This document shows positions 26,890-33,983 of a stretch of DNA of 64,000 nucleotides, piece after piece (within the stretch, counting starts at the first letter, position 1; each line of letters starts with the position of its first letter). Under the pieces are notes generated by a model. It made no database searches and was not told the origin of the DNA. It saw only the letters and a program-made list of their open reading frames with translations. Source of the stretch: Streptomyces tailanensis. Lineage in GTDB: Bacteria > Actinomycetota > Actinomycetes > Streptomycetales > Streptomycetaceae. The translations under genes and the position numbers were made by a program. The DNA is taken from NCBI RefSeq assembly GCF_008386495.1, contig NZ_VTHJ01000003.1:1-64000 (forward strand), read 5' to 3'.

Positions 26890-27903
26890 GTGGCACGAGG
26901 TAGCACCCGGCCCACGAGCCGTGACGTCGCCCAAGCCGCCGGCGTCTCACAGGCCGCGGTCTCCCTGGTCCTCGGCGACAAATGGCGCGGACGCGTGTCC
27001 GAGAGCACCGCGGAACGCGTACGCGAAGCCGCCCGCGAACTCGGCTACCGACCCAACCTGGCCGCCCGCAACCTACGCCTCGGCCGCACCCGGACCGTCC
27101 TCCTCGTGGTACCCGCCCTGACCACGGAATTCTTCGCCGGCGTCTACACCGGCGCCGCCCGCGTCGCCGCCCAGCACGGCTTCGGCGTGGTCCTCTACCC
27201 CTCCCCCGAGGGCGTCGGCCCCGCCCGCGACCCCTTCGCCTCCGCACAGGCCGCCCTCGACGGCGTCATCGCCTCCTCCATGGCCGCGGACGCCCTCACC
27301 GCCATCCGCGGCGACCAACTACCCCTCGTCATGCTGGACAGCGACCCCGAAGGCAGTCTCGGGGCCGCCACCGTCAACCTCGGCATCCGCGACGGCGTAC
27401 GACAGGTCGCCGACCACCTGCTCGAACTGGGACACCGCCACTTCCTTCACCTCGCCGCCGACGTACCCTCCTGGACCTTCGACGTGCGGGCCCGGGAACT
27501 CGCGGCACGGCTGGCGACGGTGCCAGGGACGACCCTGCGTACAACCGCCGCGCCGATCTCCATCGACGGGGCCCGCACCGCCGCCGTGACCGCCCTGGCC
27601 CGTCCCGGACCCCGGCCCACGGCCCTGGTCTGCGACGACGACAAACTCGCCGCCGGCGCCTACAAGGCCGCGCGACGCCTGGGGCTGCGCGTACCGGACG
27701 ACATCTCCATCACCGGCCTCGACGACCTCGCCCTCGCCACAGCACTCGACCCCGAGCTGACAACCGTGCGGCTGGACGCCGAACTGTTCGGCGAACGGGG
27801 GATGGAGGCCCTGCTGGCCGTTCTGGAGGGACGTACACCTGCGGAGGGGGATATTCCTGTGGAGCTGGTGGTTCGGGGGTCTACGGGGCGCCCAGCGAGC
27901 TGA
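26890..27903 (+). CDS. LacI-family transcriptional regulator
   Basis: 337-residue LacI/GalR-type regulator. The HTH lies at about residues 8-30 (TSRDVAQAAGVSQAAVSLVL), with a hinge to about residue 60 ending LGYRPNLAARNLRLGRTRTV. The periplasmic-binding-like domain runs from about 65 to 335, with ICD-like GLDDLALA near the end. The effector is not predictable. The GTG start at 26890 follows a GGAG about 12 bases upstream. Divergent from the MFS gene, it probably regulates it. Its downstream terminator stem has been split by the mobile element that begins at 27941. Confidence 0.9.
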   Translation: MARGSTRPTSRDVAQAAGVSQAAVSLVLGDKWRGRVSESTAERVREAARELGYRPNLAARNLRLGRTRTVLLVVPALTTEFFAGVYTGAARVAAQHGFGVVLYPSPEGVGPARDPFASAQAALDGVIASSMAADALTAIRGDQLPLVMLDSDPEGSLGAATVNLGIRDGVRQVADHLLELGHRHFLHLAADVPSWTFDVRARELAARLATVPGTTLRTTAAPISIDGARTAAVTALARPGPRPTALVCDDDKLAAGAYKAARRLGLRVPDDISITGLDDLALATALDPELTTVRLDAELFGERGMEALLAVLEGRTPAEGDIPVELVVRGSTGRPAS

Positions 27904-27923
27904 ACGACCCTCTGATACGCCGC

Positions 27924-27934
27924 GCGCCCCGGCC
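27924..27934 (+). terminator. Left half of a terminator stem split by an insertion
   Basis: GCGCCCCGGCC here is the exact reverse complement of GGCCGGGGCGC at 31311-31321. Closed up around the 6-base TGAGTC it would make an 11-bp perfect hairpin between the LacI gene and prcA, a natural bidirectional terminator. The mobile element now separates the two halves by more than 3 kb. Confidence 0.8.
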
Positions 27935-27940
27935 TGAGTC
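27935..27940. repeat. Left target-site duplication TGAGTC
   Basis: TGAGTC abuts the left terminal inverted repeat and recurs in the same orientation at 31305-31310 beyond the right end. It corresponds to the loop of the reconstructed terminator. Confidence 0.75.
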
Positions 27941-27969
27941 GGACGCTGTTGGTTAATTCGGGGCCTGGT
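27941..27969. repeat. Left terminal inverted repeat of the IS
   Basis: GGACGCTGTTGGTTAATTCG followed by GGGCCTGGT; pairs with 29712-29740 with two mismatches. Confidence 0.88.
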
Positions 27970-27977
27970 GCGTCGTG

Positions 27978-28020
27978 ACGTCGGCCTTCAAGACCTGGTT
28001 GTGGTCTTGAAGGCCGACGT
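27978..28020. promoter_or_regulatory. 18-bp perfect hairpin at the left end of the IS
   Basis: ACGTCGGCCTTCAAGACC (27978-27995) and its exact complement (28003-28020) enclose a 7-base loop TGGTTGT. It lies just before the transposase start. Such hairpins in insertion sequences block read-through from outside promoters or hide the ribosome site; that role is inferred here. Confidence 0.75.
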
Positions 28021-28047
28021 TGTCGTGTGGGGTGGGTGCGGGTGTCG

Positions 28048-29964
28048 ATGCAGCCGAAGGGATCAGGGGAGATCCCGGTGGAGACGGTGAGGGTGGCGCG
28101 GGCCGCGTTCCCGAAGGGGAGCCTGGCGATCCGGGTCCGTGACGAGTTGGGGACGTTGTTCACGGATGAGGAGTTCGCGGACCTGTTTCCAGTGCGGGGC
28201 AAGCCCGCCTGGTCGCCGGGGCGGCTGGCTCTGGTGCTGGTGCTGCAGTTCGTGGAGGGGCTGACCGACCGCCAAGCAGCGGAGGCGGTGCGGGCGCGGA
28301 TCGATTTCAAGTACGCGCTCGGGCTGGAGCTGACCGATCCCGGCTTCGACTTCTCGGTGTTGTCGGAGTTCCGGGACCGCCTCATCGAGGCAGATGCTGC
28401 GCGGCGGGTGCTGGACGGCGTCCTGGTCGCGGCCCGGGAGAGGGGTTTGCTGGCCAGCGGCGGGAAAGCTCGGACCGACTCCACGCATGTGCTGTCCGCG
28501 GCGCGGGAGCTGCGCTGGCTGGAGATGGTGGCGGAGACGTTGCGCGCGGCGTTGAACGCGCTGGCCCAGGCCGCTCCCGAGTGGCTGGACCAGGTGGCCG
28601 AGCCGGACTGGTTCCGGCACTACGCCACTCGGGCCGAGGACTCGCGTTTCCCCAAGGCCCGCTCCAAGCGGGAGGAGACCGGTCGGCGGATGGGGACCGA
28701 CGGCATGCGGCTGCTCCGGGCAGTGACCTCGCCCGACGCGCCGTATCAGCTGCGCGCCCCGCCGCAGGTGGAGACCCTGCGGCAGATCTGGGTCCAGCAC
28801 TTCCACCTGGTCGACGGCGAGGTGCAGCGCAGGGACCCAAAAGACCGCCCGCCAGGCACACAACGCCTGGTCACTCCCTATGACACCGAGACCCGCACCG
28901 GCTCCAAACGCGACCTGGACTGGGACGGCTACAGGGTCCATCTCACCGAGACGTGCGGCCCCGACATCCCGCACTTGATCACGAATGTGGCCACCACCGC
29001 CGCCGCGGTCAATGACGACCGCATGGCGGCTGTGGTCCATGCCGGTCTCGCTCAGCGGGAGCTGCTGCCCGCGGAACATTGGGTCGACACCGGCTATGCC
29101 AACAGCCCCGCCATGGTCGCCGCCCGCCGCGATCACGGCGTGGAACTGCATGGCCCGCTCCAGGCGGTCAACAGCGTCCAGACCGCGCGTGATGACGGCG
29201 CCTACGGGCAGGATGCCTTCACCATCGACTGGGACAACCAGAGCGTCACCTGCCCGAACGGCCGTGCCAGCAAAACGTGGGCCGTGCACAGCTCCCAGCG
29301 GCGCATGCCGGTGATCCGGGTCGCCTTCTCGGTCCTGGACTGCCGTCCCTGCACACACCGCAGCGAATGCCTTAGCACACCGACGGCCGAGCGCCGACAG
29401 CTCACTCTGCGGCCCCGCGACGAGTACGACGTGCTTCAGCAGACCCGTGCTCTTCAACAGACCGACGAGTGGAAAGAGCGCTACCAGATCCGTGCCGGTG
29501 TGGAAGGCACCATCGCCCAGGGCGTCCAGCGCTGCGGTCTGCGCAGGTCCCGCTACAAGGGACTGGCCAAGACCAGCCTGCAGCACCAGCTCACCGGCGC
29601 CGCGATCAACCTTGCCCGCATCGACGCCCACCTCACCGGCACAGCCCGGGCCCGCACCCGCACCAGCCACTTCGCAGCACTTCGCCCCGCCGCATGCGGC
29701 GGGGCGAAGCAACCGGGCCCCGAATTAACTAACAGCGTCCACCCTGGGGCGGGAGTGGTGGCGCAAGACCAGCACGGCGGAGCAGCTGCACATGGCCCTG
29801 CTGGAAAGCCGGCTGGAGGCCCTGGCCGTCCTCCTCGTCGACCCCGACCACCCCAAGGTGCAAGCCCCCTACGAGACGTGGCACTACCGGAAGGTAGGCA
29901 ATCGCCAGACCTTCCAGGACTACCCGAACTTCGCCGTCATGCTCCGCGAACTCCGCCCGCCTGA
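28048..29964 (+). CDS. IS1182-family DDE transposase
   Basis: Transposase of the IS1182 family (N-terminal DUF772-type domain with DLFPVRGKPAWSPGRLAL, then a DDE catalytic core). The catalytic residues appear intact: Asp in TDSTHVL, Asp in HWVDTGYANSP, and Glu in RAGVEGTIAQGV with the following RRSRYKGLAKT. I start at ATG 28048 (GTGs at 28027 and 28042 are alternatives). Oddity: the family-like protein ends at about 29680, but the frame stays open through the end palindrome and the right inverted repeat and stops at 29964 in outside sequence, adding about 75 foreign residues. The IS may have lost its own stop. Activity is plausible but unproved. Confidence 0.85.
   Translation: MQPKGSGEIPVETVRVARAAFPKGSLAIRVRDELGTLFTDEEFADLFPVRGKPAWSPGRLALVLVLQFVEGLTDRQAAEAVRARIDFKYALGLELTDPGFDFSVLSEFRDRLIEADAARRVLDGVLVAARERGLLASGGKARTDSTHVLSAARELRWLEMVAETLRAALNALAQAAPEWLDQVAEPDWFRHYATRAEDSRFPKARSKREETGRRMGTDGMRLLRAVTSPDAPYQLRAPPQVETLRQIWVQHFHLVDGEVQRRDPKDRPPGTQRLVTPYDTETRTGSKRDLDWDGYRVHLTETCGPDIPHLITNVATTAAAVNDDRMAAVVHAGLAQRELLPAEHWVDTGYANSPAMVAARRDHGVELHGPLQAVNSVQTARDDGAYGQDAFTIDWDNQSVTCPNGRASKTWAVHSSQRRMPVIRVAFSVLDCRPCTHRSECLSTPTAERRQLTLRPRDEYDVLQQTRALQQTDEWKERYQIRAGVEGTIAQGVQRCGLRRSRYKGLAKTSLQHQLTGAAINLARIDAHLTGTARARTRTSHFAALRPAACGGAKQPGPELTNSVHPGAGVVAQDQHGGAAAHGPAGKPAGGPGRPPRRPRPPQGASPLRDVALPEGRQSPDLPGLPELRRHAPRTPPA
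29680..29709. repeat. 30-bp perfect palindrome at the right end of the IS
   Basis: CTTCGCCCCGCCGCA joined to its exact reverse complement, with no loop bases. It can form a very stable hairpin and is the counterpart of the hairpin CCGCCCCGCTGG/CCAGCGAGGCGG near 31256-31288 in the decayed second IS end. It is probably an outward or inward transcription terminator or a transposase recognition feature. Confidence 0.8.
29712..29740. repeat. Right terminal inverted repeat of the IS
   Basis: ACCGGGCCCCGAATTAACTA followed by ACAGCGTCC; complements the left repeat at 27941-27969 with two mismatches. Confidence 0.88.
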
Positions 29965-30088
29965 ACCGCACATCGTCCGGCAGAGCGTCGGCCACAGCAA
30001 CATCGGGGTGACGATGAAGGTCTACGCGCACGCCTCCCTCGACGAGCAGCGGAAGGCTCTGAAGCGGCTTGGAGAACAGCTCTTCTGA
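29741..30088 (+). pseudogene. Truncated tyrosine recombinase/integrase, C-terminal fragment
   Basis: An open frame starts exactly at the IS right end (TLGREWWRKTSTAEQLHMA) and stops at 30088. Its last 40 residues, VRQSVGHSNIGVTMKVYAHA plus SLDEQRKALKRLGEQLF, are the C-terminus of a tyrosine recombinase with the GH box and the Tyr nucleophile. The Arg-His-x-x-Arg box and the whole catalytic N-terminal part are missing. The preceding stretch (ETWHYRKVGNRQTFQDYPNF) does not look like integrase, so a deletion may have fused two unrelated gene ends before the IS cut the front off. An ATG at 29792 could start a 98-residue product, probably without function. Confidence 0.7.
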
Positions 30089-30183
30089 TCTCATGGAAGC
30101 CCCCGGCGTGCCCCCTCAGCCGGAGCTTGCACTCTGTCGCCTCCCCATCGCGTTCTGTCACTGTGACCTGATGGCTTAAAGCG

Positions 30184-30891
30184 GTGATTCGAAACGGGGG
30201 CAGCGTGTTCCGTCCGCACGCGACTGGAAGAACAACCCAGCTCATCGAGCGCTTCATCTCGGGCATGGCCTATGCGGCGATGGCCCTGGTGACTCTAGCG
30301 GCTCTACTTGGCACCCCATTCTTCCTTCGGGCAGTGGCACCAGAGCGGACTGACTGGTCGGAGCTGAGCGACGTCAGCCAGACCTATGGGTCCGTATCGA
30401 TCCTCGTGTCTACTCTCGCGCTGGCGGGAGTAGTGGTGTCACTGATCTATCAGGCCCGGCAGACTCGCGTTGCTCAAGAAGAGGCCGCCAGAGTCGGTCA
30501 CAGGGATCTCGTTCTCTTCTCACTACATGATCCAGTCCTGCTCGAGTGCTGGGAACCGCCGCGTGATGGGACCACCCGTGACGAGTGGAAGCGAATCGCC
30601 TTCACGAACTTGATCATCACGCGGTGGGCGAACTCGTTCAAACTTGGACGGACCACCGAGGGGCAACTTCGTGGCGTACTCGGAGAGCACTTCCGTGGGC
30701 AGCCAGCCCGCGATCATTGGGAGGGGGCTCGCGCTGGATGGATACGGCATGTCGAGGCGGGTACCAGTCGTCGTGCGCGTCGGTTCGCCTGCATAGCGGA
30801 CGAGTGCTACCAAGCGGCAGTCGAGGCGGGGCCTGCGGTCGCAGCAAGCCAATACTTCGAGCCTCAGCATCCAGAACCACCAGCACGCTGA
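30184..30891 (+). CDS. DUF6082 membrane protein carried by the insertion
   Basis: 235-residue protein with two membrane segments (about 26-50, MAYAAMALVTLAALLGTPFF, and 71-90, SILVSTLALAGVVVSLIYQA), then a charged cytoplasmic helix RQTRVAQEEAARVGH and a C-terminal soluble domain. This layout, with SDVSQTYGS before the second helix and DP..LECWEPP after, matches the DUF6082 family that is abundant and variable in Streptomyces and has no known role. The GTG start lacks a clear ribosome site. A strong hairpin follows at 30935-30965. It is cargo between the intact IS and the IS remnant. Confidence 0.7.
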   Translation: MIRNGGSVFRPHATGRTTQLIERFISGMAYAAMALVTLAALLGTPFFLRAVAPERTDWSELSDVSQTYGSVSILVSTLALAGVVVSLIYQARQTRVAQEEAARVGHRDLVLFSLHDPVLLECWEPPRDGTTRDEWKRIAFTNLIITRWANSFKLGRTTEGQLRGVLGEHFRGQPARDHWEGARAGWIRHVEAGTSRRARRFACIADECYQAAVEAGPAVAASQYFEPQHPEPPAR

Positions 30892-30934
30892 TGGTGACTT
30901 CGTTGGCGCACCAGTTGGCGTAACCGACGCGAGA

Positions 30935-30965
30935 GAGCCCCTCTCGATGGTGACGAGAGGGGCTC
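30935..30965. terminator. Hairpin after the DUF6082 gene
   Basis: GAGCCCCTCTCG (30935-30946) pairs perfectly with CGAGAGGGGCTC (30954-30965) around a 7-base loop. It lies 44 bp past the DUF6082 stop, and no T-run follows. It could also serve the small minus-strand frame at 31048-31179. Confidence 0.8.
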
Positions 30966-31047
30966 AGGCCCTGGTCGGGGCGGTTGCGGTTGGGGCCGAG
31001 GTCGAACCGGCGACCGTTATCACCTCCTCGAAGACCCCTGGCATGTG

Positions 31048-31179
31048 CTACGCCATCTGCCGAGTGACGGACTCCATGGTGCGCTGATACACGGCTATCT
31101 CGATCGCCGCAGCAATCAGCACGACAGGAGCAACTGCGGCGGCTTTCGTGGCGAATGGCTCTGTCATCTCCATGTCCAT
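31048..31179 (-). CDS. Possible small membrane peptide
   Basis: 43 residues starting MDMEMTEPFATK with one hydrophobic segment, AAAVAPVVLIAAAIEIAVY. The ribosome site is poor and nothing confirms coding. It may be a remnant of a larger membrane-protein gene cut by the IS end next to it. Confidence 0.3.
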   Translation of the reverse strand: MDMEMTEPFATKAAAVAPVVLIAAAIEIAVYQRTMESVTRQMA

Positions 31180-31189
31180 ACGTCGCATC

Positions 31190-31304
31190 CTGCCCGCCAA
31201 CAGCGATTGACCGGCAGACCGCTCACGCGCACCCGCGTTTCGCCCTTCGCAGCACTCCGCCCCGCTGGATGAGACCCAGCGAGGCGGATTTACCAACAGC
31301 ATCC
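31190..31304. mobile_element. Decayed right end of a second IS1182-family element
   Basis: The stretch GACCGGCAGACCGC...CGCACCCGCG...CTTCGCAGCACTCCGCCCCGC matches the last 110 bp of the intact IS (CACCGGCACAGC...CGCACCCGCA...CTTCGCAGCACTTCGCCCCGC) with scattered changes. It then has its own hairpin (CCGCCCCGCTGG with CCAGCGAGGCGG) and ends in TACCAACAGCATCC, the counterpart of the intact element's AACTAACAGCGTCC. No transposase remains on this side. Confidence 0.7.
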
Positions 31305-31310
31305 TGAGTC
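31305..31310. repeat. Right target-site duplication TGAGTC
   Basis: Second copy of TGAGTC, directly after the right end of the insertion and directly before the other terminator half. Confidence 0.75.
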
Positions 31311-31321
31311 GGCCGGGGCGC
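31311..31321 (-). terminator. Right half of the split terminator stem, downstream of prcA
   Basis: GGCCGGGGCGC, the exact complement of 27924-27934. prcA, on the minus strand, ends 31 bp away. With the stem broken, termination of prcA transcripts now probably relies on the hairpin inside the IS remnant. Confidence 0.75.
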
Positions 31322-31351
31322 ACCACGGGCGGGGTTTCGCAGACGGCGGGG

Positions 31352-32089
31352 CTACTCCTCCTCGGAGCTCTCGGCCTCCGTGGCAGCACCATCCGCCTCC
31401 AGCAGGCGGACGAGCTGACGGCCGACGATGCGCTTGAACTTACGCTGCTGCGGACGGGTCCGATCCAGAACGGCGACCTCGAGACGCTCGGCAGGGATCT
31501 CCCGCTGCGTGCCGTTGGTGTCACGGGAGAGGGCTTGGACGGCGAGCTTGAGAGCCTCGGCCAGAGACATACCGTCCTGGTGACGCTGATCCAGGTAGCC
31601 GCTGATCTGCTCGGCGTTACCCCCGACCGCGACCGAACCGTGCTCGTCGACGATCGAACCGTCATGAGGCAGCCGATAGATCTGGTCGCCCTCAGGCGTC
31701 TCTCCCACCTCCGCCACAACCAGCTCCACCTCGTACGGCTTCTCAGCCGCCGAGGAGAAGATCGTGCCCAGCGTCTGGGCATAGACATTGGCGAGACCAC
31801 GGGCGGTCACGTCATCACGGTCATAGGTGTAACCACGCAGATCGGCGTAACGAACACCACCGATCCGCAGATTCTCGTACTCGTTGTACTTACCGGCGGC
31901 CGCGAAACCGATCCGGTCATAGATCTCGCTGAACTTGTGCAGCGCACGGGACGGGTTCTCGCCGACGAACACGATGCCATCGGCATATTGCAGCACGACC
32001 AGGCTGCGACCACGGGCGATGCCCTTGCGGGCGTACTCCGCCCGATCGGCCATCGCCTGCTGGGGTGAGACATAGAACGGCGTCGACAC
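31352..32089 (-). CDS. prcA: 20S proteasome alpha subunit
   Basis: 245-residue alpha-type subunit that forms the outer rings of the 20S core and the gate docked by ARC. The N-terminal gating segment [20 protein letters not shown] is typical of actinobacterial PrcA, and the N-terminal Thr nucleophile of beta subunits is absent. The C-terminus is acidic and Glu-rich (AESSEEE). GTG start at 32089. It follows prcB by 67 bp in the same operon, and is the last gene before the mobile insertion on its 3' side; the coding region itself is intact. Confidence 0.97.
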   Translation of the reverse strand: MSTPFYVSPQQAMADRAEYARKGIARGRSLVVLQYADGIVFVGENPSRALHKFSEIYDRIGFAAAGKYNEYENLRIGGVRYADLRGYTYDRDDVTARGLANVYAQTLGTIFSSAAEKPYEVELVVAEVGETPEGDQIYRLPHDGSIVDEHGSVAVGGNAEQISGYLDQRHQDGMSLAEALKLAVQALSRDTNGTQREIPAERLEVAVLDRTRPQQRKFKRIVGRQLVRLLEADGAATEAESSEEE

Positions 32090-32156
32090 CGGTTATCCGT
32101 CCCTTTCTGTCGAAGTCACTGGATCACCTTGATAAGAGGGCCGTCGACTGGATCGG

Positions 32157-33002
32157 CTAGAGCAGCGCGGCCCGCGGACCGTCGGGCTGCTCCAGACGCC
32201 GCTCCAGGATCGAGCGGGCGATCTCGGAGGACTCCTCGTCGGTGAGCCGGCGGAAGCCGTCCTCGGTGATCACGGTGACGATGGGGTAGATCCGGCGGGC
32301 GACATCGGGACCACCGGTCGCCGAGTCGTCGTCTGCCGCGTCGTAGAGGGCCTGGATCACGAGGGTCGTGGCGTCACCCTCGGAGAGGTCGGCACGGAAG
32401 AGCTTCTTCATCGCACCACGCGCGAAGATCGAACCGGAGCCGGTGGCCGCGAAGCCGGTCTCCTCGGAACGGCCGCCCGTCACGTCGTACGAGAAGATAC
32501 GGCCCTTCTCACGATCCACGTCGTAACCGGCGAACAGCGGGACCACGGCCAGGCCCTGCATGGCCATGCCCAGGTTGGAACGGATCATGGTAGAGAGCCG
32601 GTTCGCCTTGCCCTCCAGCGAGAGCTGAGCGCCCTCCACCTTCTCGAAGTGCTCCAGCTCCAACTGGAACAGCTTCACCATCTCCACGGCCAGACCAGCC
32701 GTACCGGCGATCCCGACAGCCGAGTACTCATCCGCCGGGAACACCTTCTCGATATCCCGCTGCGCGATCATGTTGCCCATCGTGGCCCGGCGGTCACCGG
32801 CGAGCACGACACCACCGGGGAACGTGACAGCCACGATCGTCGTCCCATGCGGGGCCTCGATCACGCCTTGAGTCGGCGGCAGCTGCCTCTTCCCGGGCAA
32901 CAGCTCCGGCTGGTGGTCCGACAGGAAGTCCATGAAGGACGACGACCCAGGCGTCAGGAAGGCAGCTGGTAGACGCCCGGTGCTACGAGTATTGGCTTCC
33001 AC
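32157..33002 (-). CDS. prcB: 20S proteasome beta subunit
   Basis: 281-residue proteolytic subunit made as a proprotein. The N-terminal propeptide, about 53 residues ([20 protein letters not shown]...), is cut at the Gly-Thr junction in [10 protein letters not shown], exposing Thr54 as the nucleophile. The following [11 protein letters not shown] region carries the conserved Asp and Lys/Arg positions. I start at GTG 33002, which has AAGGA 6 bases upstream and matches the S. coelicolor N-terminus. Its first 49 bases overlap the end of the endonuclease gene upstream, so the two are coupled. Confidence 0.97.
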   Translation of the reverse strand: MEANTRSTGRLPAAFLTPGSSSFMDFLSDHQPELLPGKRQLPPTQGVIEAPHGTTIVAVTFPGGVVLAGDRRATMGNMIAQRDIEKVFPADEYSAVGIAGTAGLAVEMVKLFQLELEHFEKVEGAQLSLEGKANRLSTMIRSNLGMAMQGLAVVPLFAGYDVDREKGRIFSYDVTGGRSEETGFAATGSGSIFARGAMKKLFRADLSEGDATTLVIQALYDAADDDSATGGPDVARRIYPIVTVITEDGFRRLTDEESSEIARSILERRLEQPDGPRAALL

Positions 33003-33562
33003 GAGGATCCTTCCAAGTAGGCGGCAGCCCGACGAACAGCGTCGGGATGATCTCCCAACTTGCCGATGGCCGAATTGCAGTTGAAGCACAGTACGCCTCG
33101 GACCTTACCCGTCTTGTGGCAGTGATCCACATGCACGGCCGGGGCTTTCAAACAGATCACGCAGAGCCCCATCTGGGATGCGATCATCTCGTCACGCTCG
33201 GCTTCTGTCAGGCCGTAGTTGCGCTTCAAGTGGCCTGCACGCCCCTTGGCAGCCCGACAAGCTTTGCAGCTTGTCGAGAGGCCATCGGATGCGGTTGCGT
33301 TTCGGTGCCACTCACTGTGCGGCTTGACCTGACCGCAACACCGACAGAACTTGTGCCCCTCAGGCGTCTCCACACGCGGTCGCACATTCTTACCCTTGGC
33401 CAACTGCCGAGCTTGGTGATACTGCGCCCAGCACTCCCGGCAGTAGGCCTGCAGCCCGTCACGAGCCGACTTGTTACTTGCGAAGGCTGCCCGCGGCTTG
33501 GACTCCTTGCACCGCGAGCAACGCTTCACGCCGTCTCCATTTGCCAAGCCAAGTTCCCCCAT
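32954..33562 (-). CDS. Endonuclease VII-like HNH protein inside the proteasome operon
   Basis: 202-residue protein. The N-terminal half has repeated Cys pairs ([32 protein letters not shown]), a probable pair of zinc ribbons with the SKPRAAF/KPHSEWH pattern of such repeats. The C-terminal half is a recombination-endonuclease-VII type HNH domain: [20 protein letters not shown] then [16 protein letters not shown]. The catalytic His and metal Cys residues are present, so nuclease activity is plausible. It sits between pup and prcB and overlaps prcB by 49 bases. A comparable gene is present here in S. coelicolor as I recall. Any role in proteolysis or DNA repair is unknown. Confidence 0.88.
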   Translation of the reverse strand: MGELGLANGDGVKRCSRCKESKPRAAFASNKSARDGLQAYCRECWAQYHQARQLAKGKNVRPRVETPEGHKFCRCCGQVKPHSEWHRNATASDGLSTSCKACRAAKGRAGHLKRNYGLTEAERDEMIASQMGLCVICLKAPAVHVDHCHKTGKVRGVLCFNCNSAIGKLGDHPDAVRRAAAYLEGSSWKPILVAPGVYQLPS

Positions 33563-33579
33563 AGCCTTCGATTCAAAGG

Positions 33580-33795
33580 CTATTGGCCACCCTTCTGAAC
33601 GAAACTTCGAACGAAGTCCTCTGCATTCTCCTCGAGGACATCGTCGATCTCGTCCAGAACCGAGTCCACGTCGTCGCTCAGCTTCTCCTGCCGCTCCTTG
33701 AGGTCCTCCGAAGCCTGCGCCTCGGGCGCCTCCTCGACCTCTTCAGTGGAACGGGTGGCCTTCTGCTGGCCGCCGCCGGTGTCCTTGGTCGCCAT
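33580..33795 (-). CDS. pup: Prokaryotic ubiquitin-like protein Pup
   Basis: 71-residue, highly acidic, largely disordered protein tag. The C-terminus is GGQ: Dop deamidates the final Gln to Glu before PafA links it to target lysines. The central helix (LKERQEKLSDDVDSVLDEID) is the part that binds the ARC/Mpa coiled coil. I prefer the ATG at 33795 (MATKDTGGGQQK) over a GTG three codons earlier. It lies 17 bp upstream of the endonuclease gene and about 190 bp downstream of dop. Confidence 0.97.
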   Translation of the reverse strand: MATKDTGGGQQKATRSTEEVEEAPEAQASEDLKERQEKLSDDVDSVLDEIDDVLEENAEDFVRSFVQKGGQ

Positions 33796-33983
33796 AACCC
33801 TCACCCCGCTCTGTTGCCCGACATGGTCGACAGGTCGGCATTCCTGCCGATCGGTGATGATCAGACCCTACAAGGCGGGTCTGACATTGGCCCCGTTGTT
33901 TCCACAACGTCCAGGGACCACCTCGATGATTCCCGGACGTCGCTGTTTCCACCCTGCCCCGGAGATCGGGGATGAACCCCGGT

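Larger units (their letters stand above)
27941..29740 (+). mobile_element. IS1182-family insertion sequence
   Basis: 1,800-bp insertion sequence bounded by 29-bp terminal inverted repeats at 27941-27969 and 29712-29740, which agree at all but two positions (GGACGCTGTT(G/A)GTTAATTC then GGGGCC(T/C)GGT). It encodes one DDE transposase. A perfect 18-bp stem lies just inside the left end and a perfect 30-bp palindrome just inside the right end. No short direct repeat flanks this IS on its own; the flanking duplication belongs to the larger unit. Confidence 0.9.
27941..31304. mobile_element. IS1182-bounded composite insertion, 3.36 kb
   Basis: The unit starts with GGACGCTGTTGGT at 27941 and ends with the reverse complement of GGATGCTGTTGGT at 31304, and is flanked by a 6-bp direct repeat, TGAGTC. 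Contents: a complete IS1182-family element (27941-29740), an integrase C-terminal fragment, a DUF6082 membrane-protein gene, a hairpin, a small membrane open frame, and the decayed right end of a second, related IS (about 31190-31304). Flanking genes belong to the conserved proteasome cluster, so this is an insertion into the core chromosome. Whether it moved as one piece or grew by successive insertions cannot be told; the intact left IS is the only autonomous part. Confidence 0.75.

Noticed and set aside
30990..31030. tRNA 3' end or att site near GGTCGAACCGGCGACC
   Set aside because: It recalls a T-arm, but the pairing and the rest of a tRNA are missing and no matching direct repeat was found in the window.
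33796..33804. GTG start three codons before pup
   Set aside because: Family N-termini begin MATKDTGGG, and the ATG at 33795 has a usable AGGG before it; the GTG adds only three residues.
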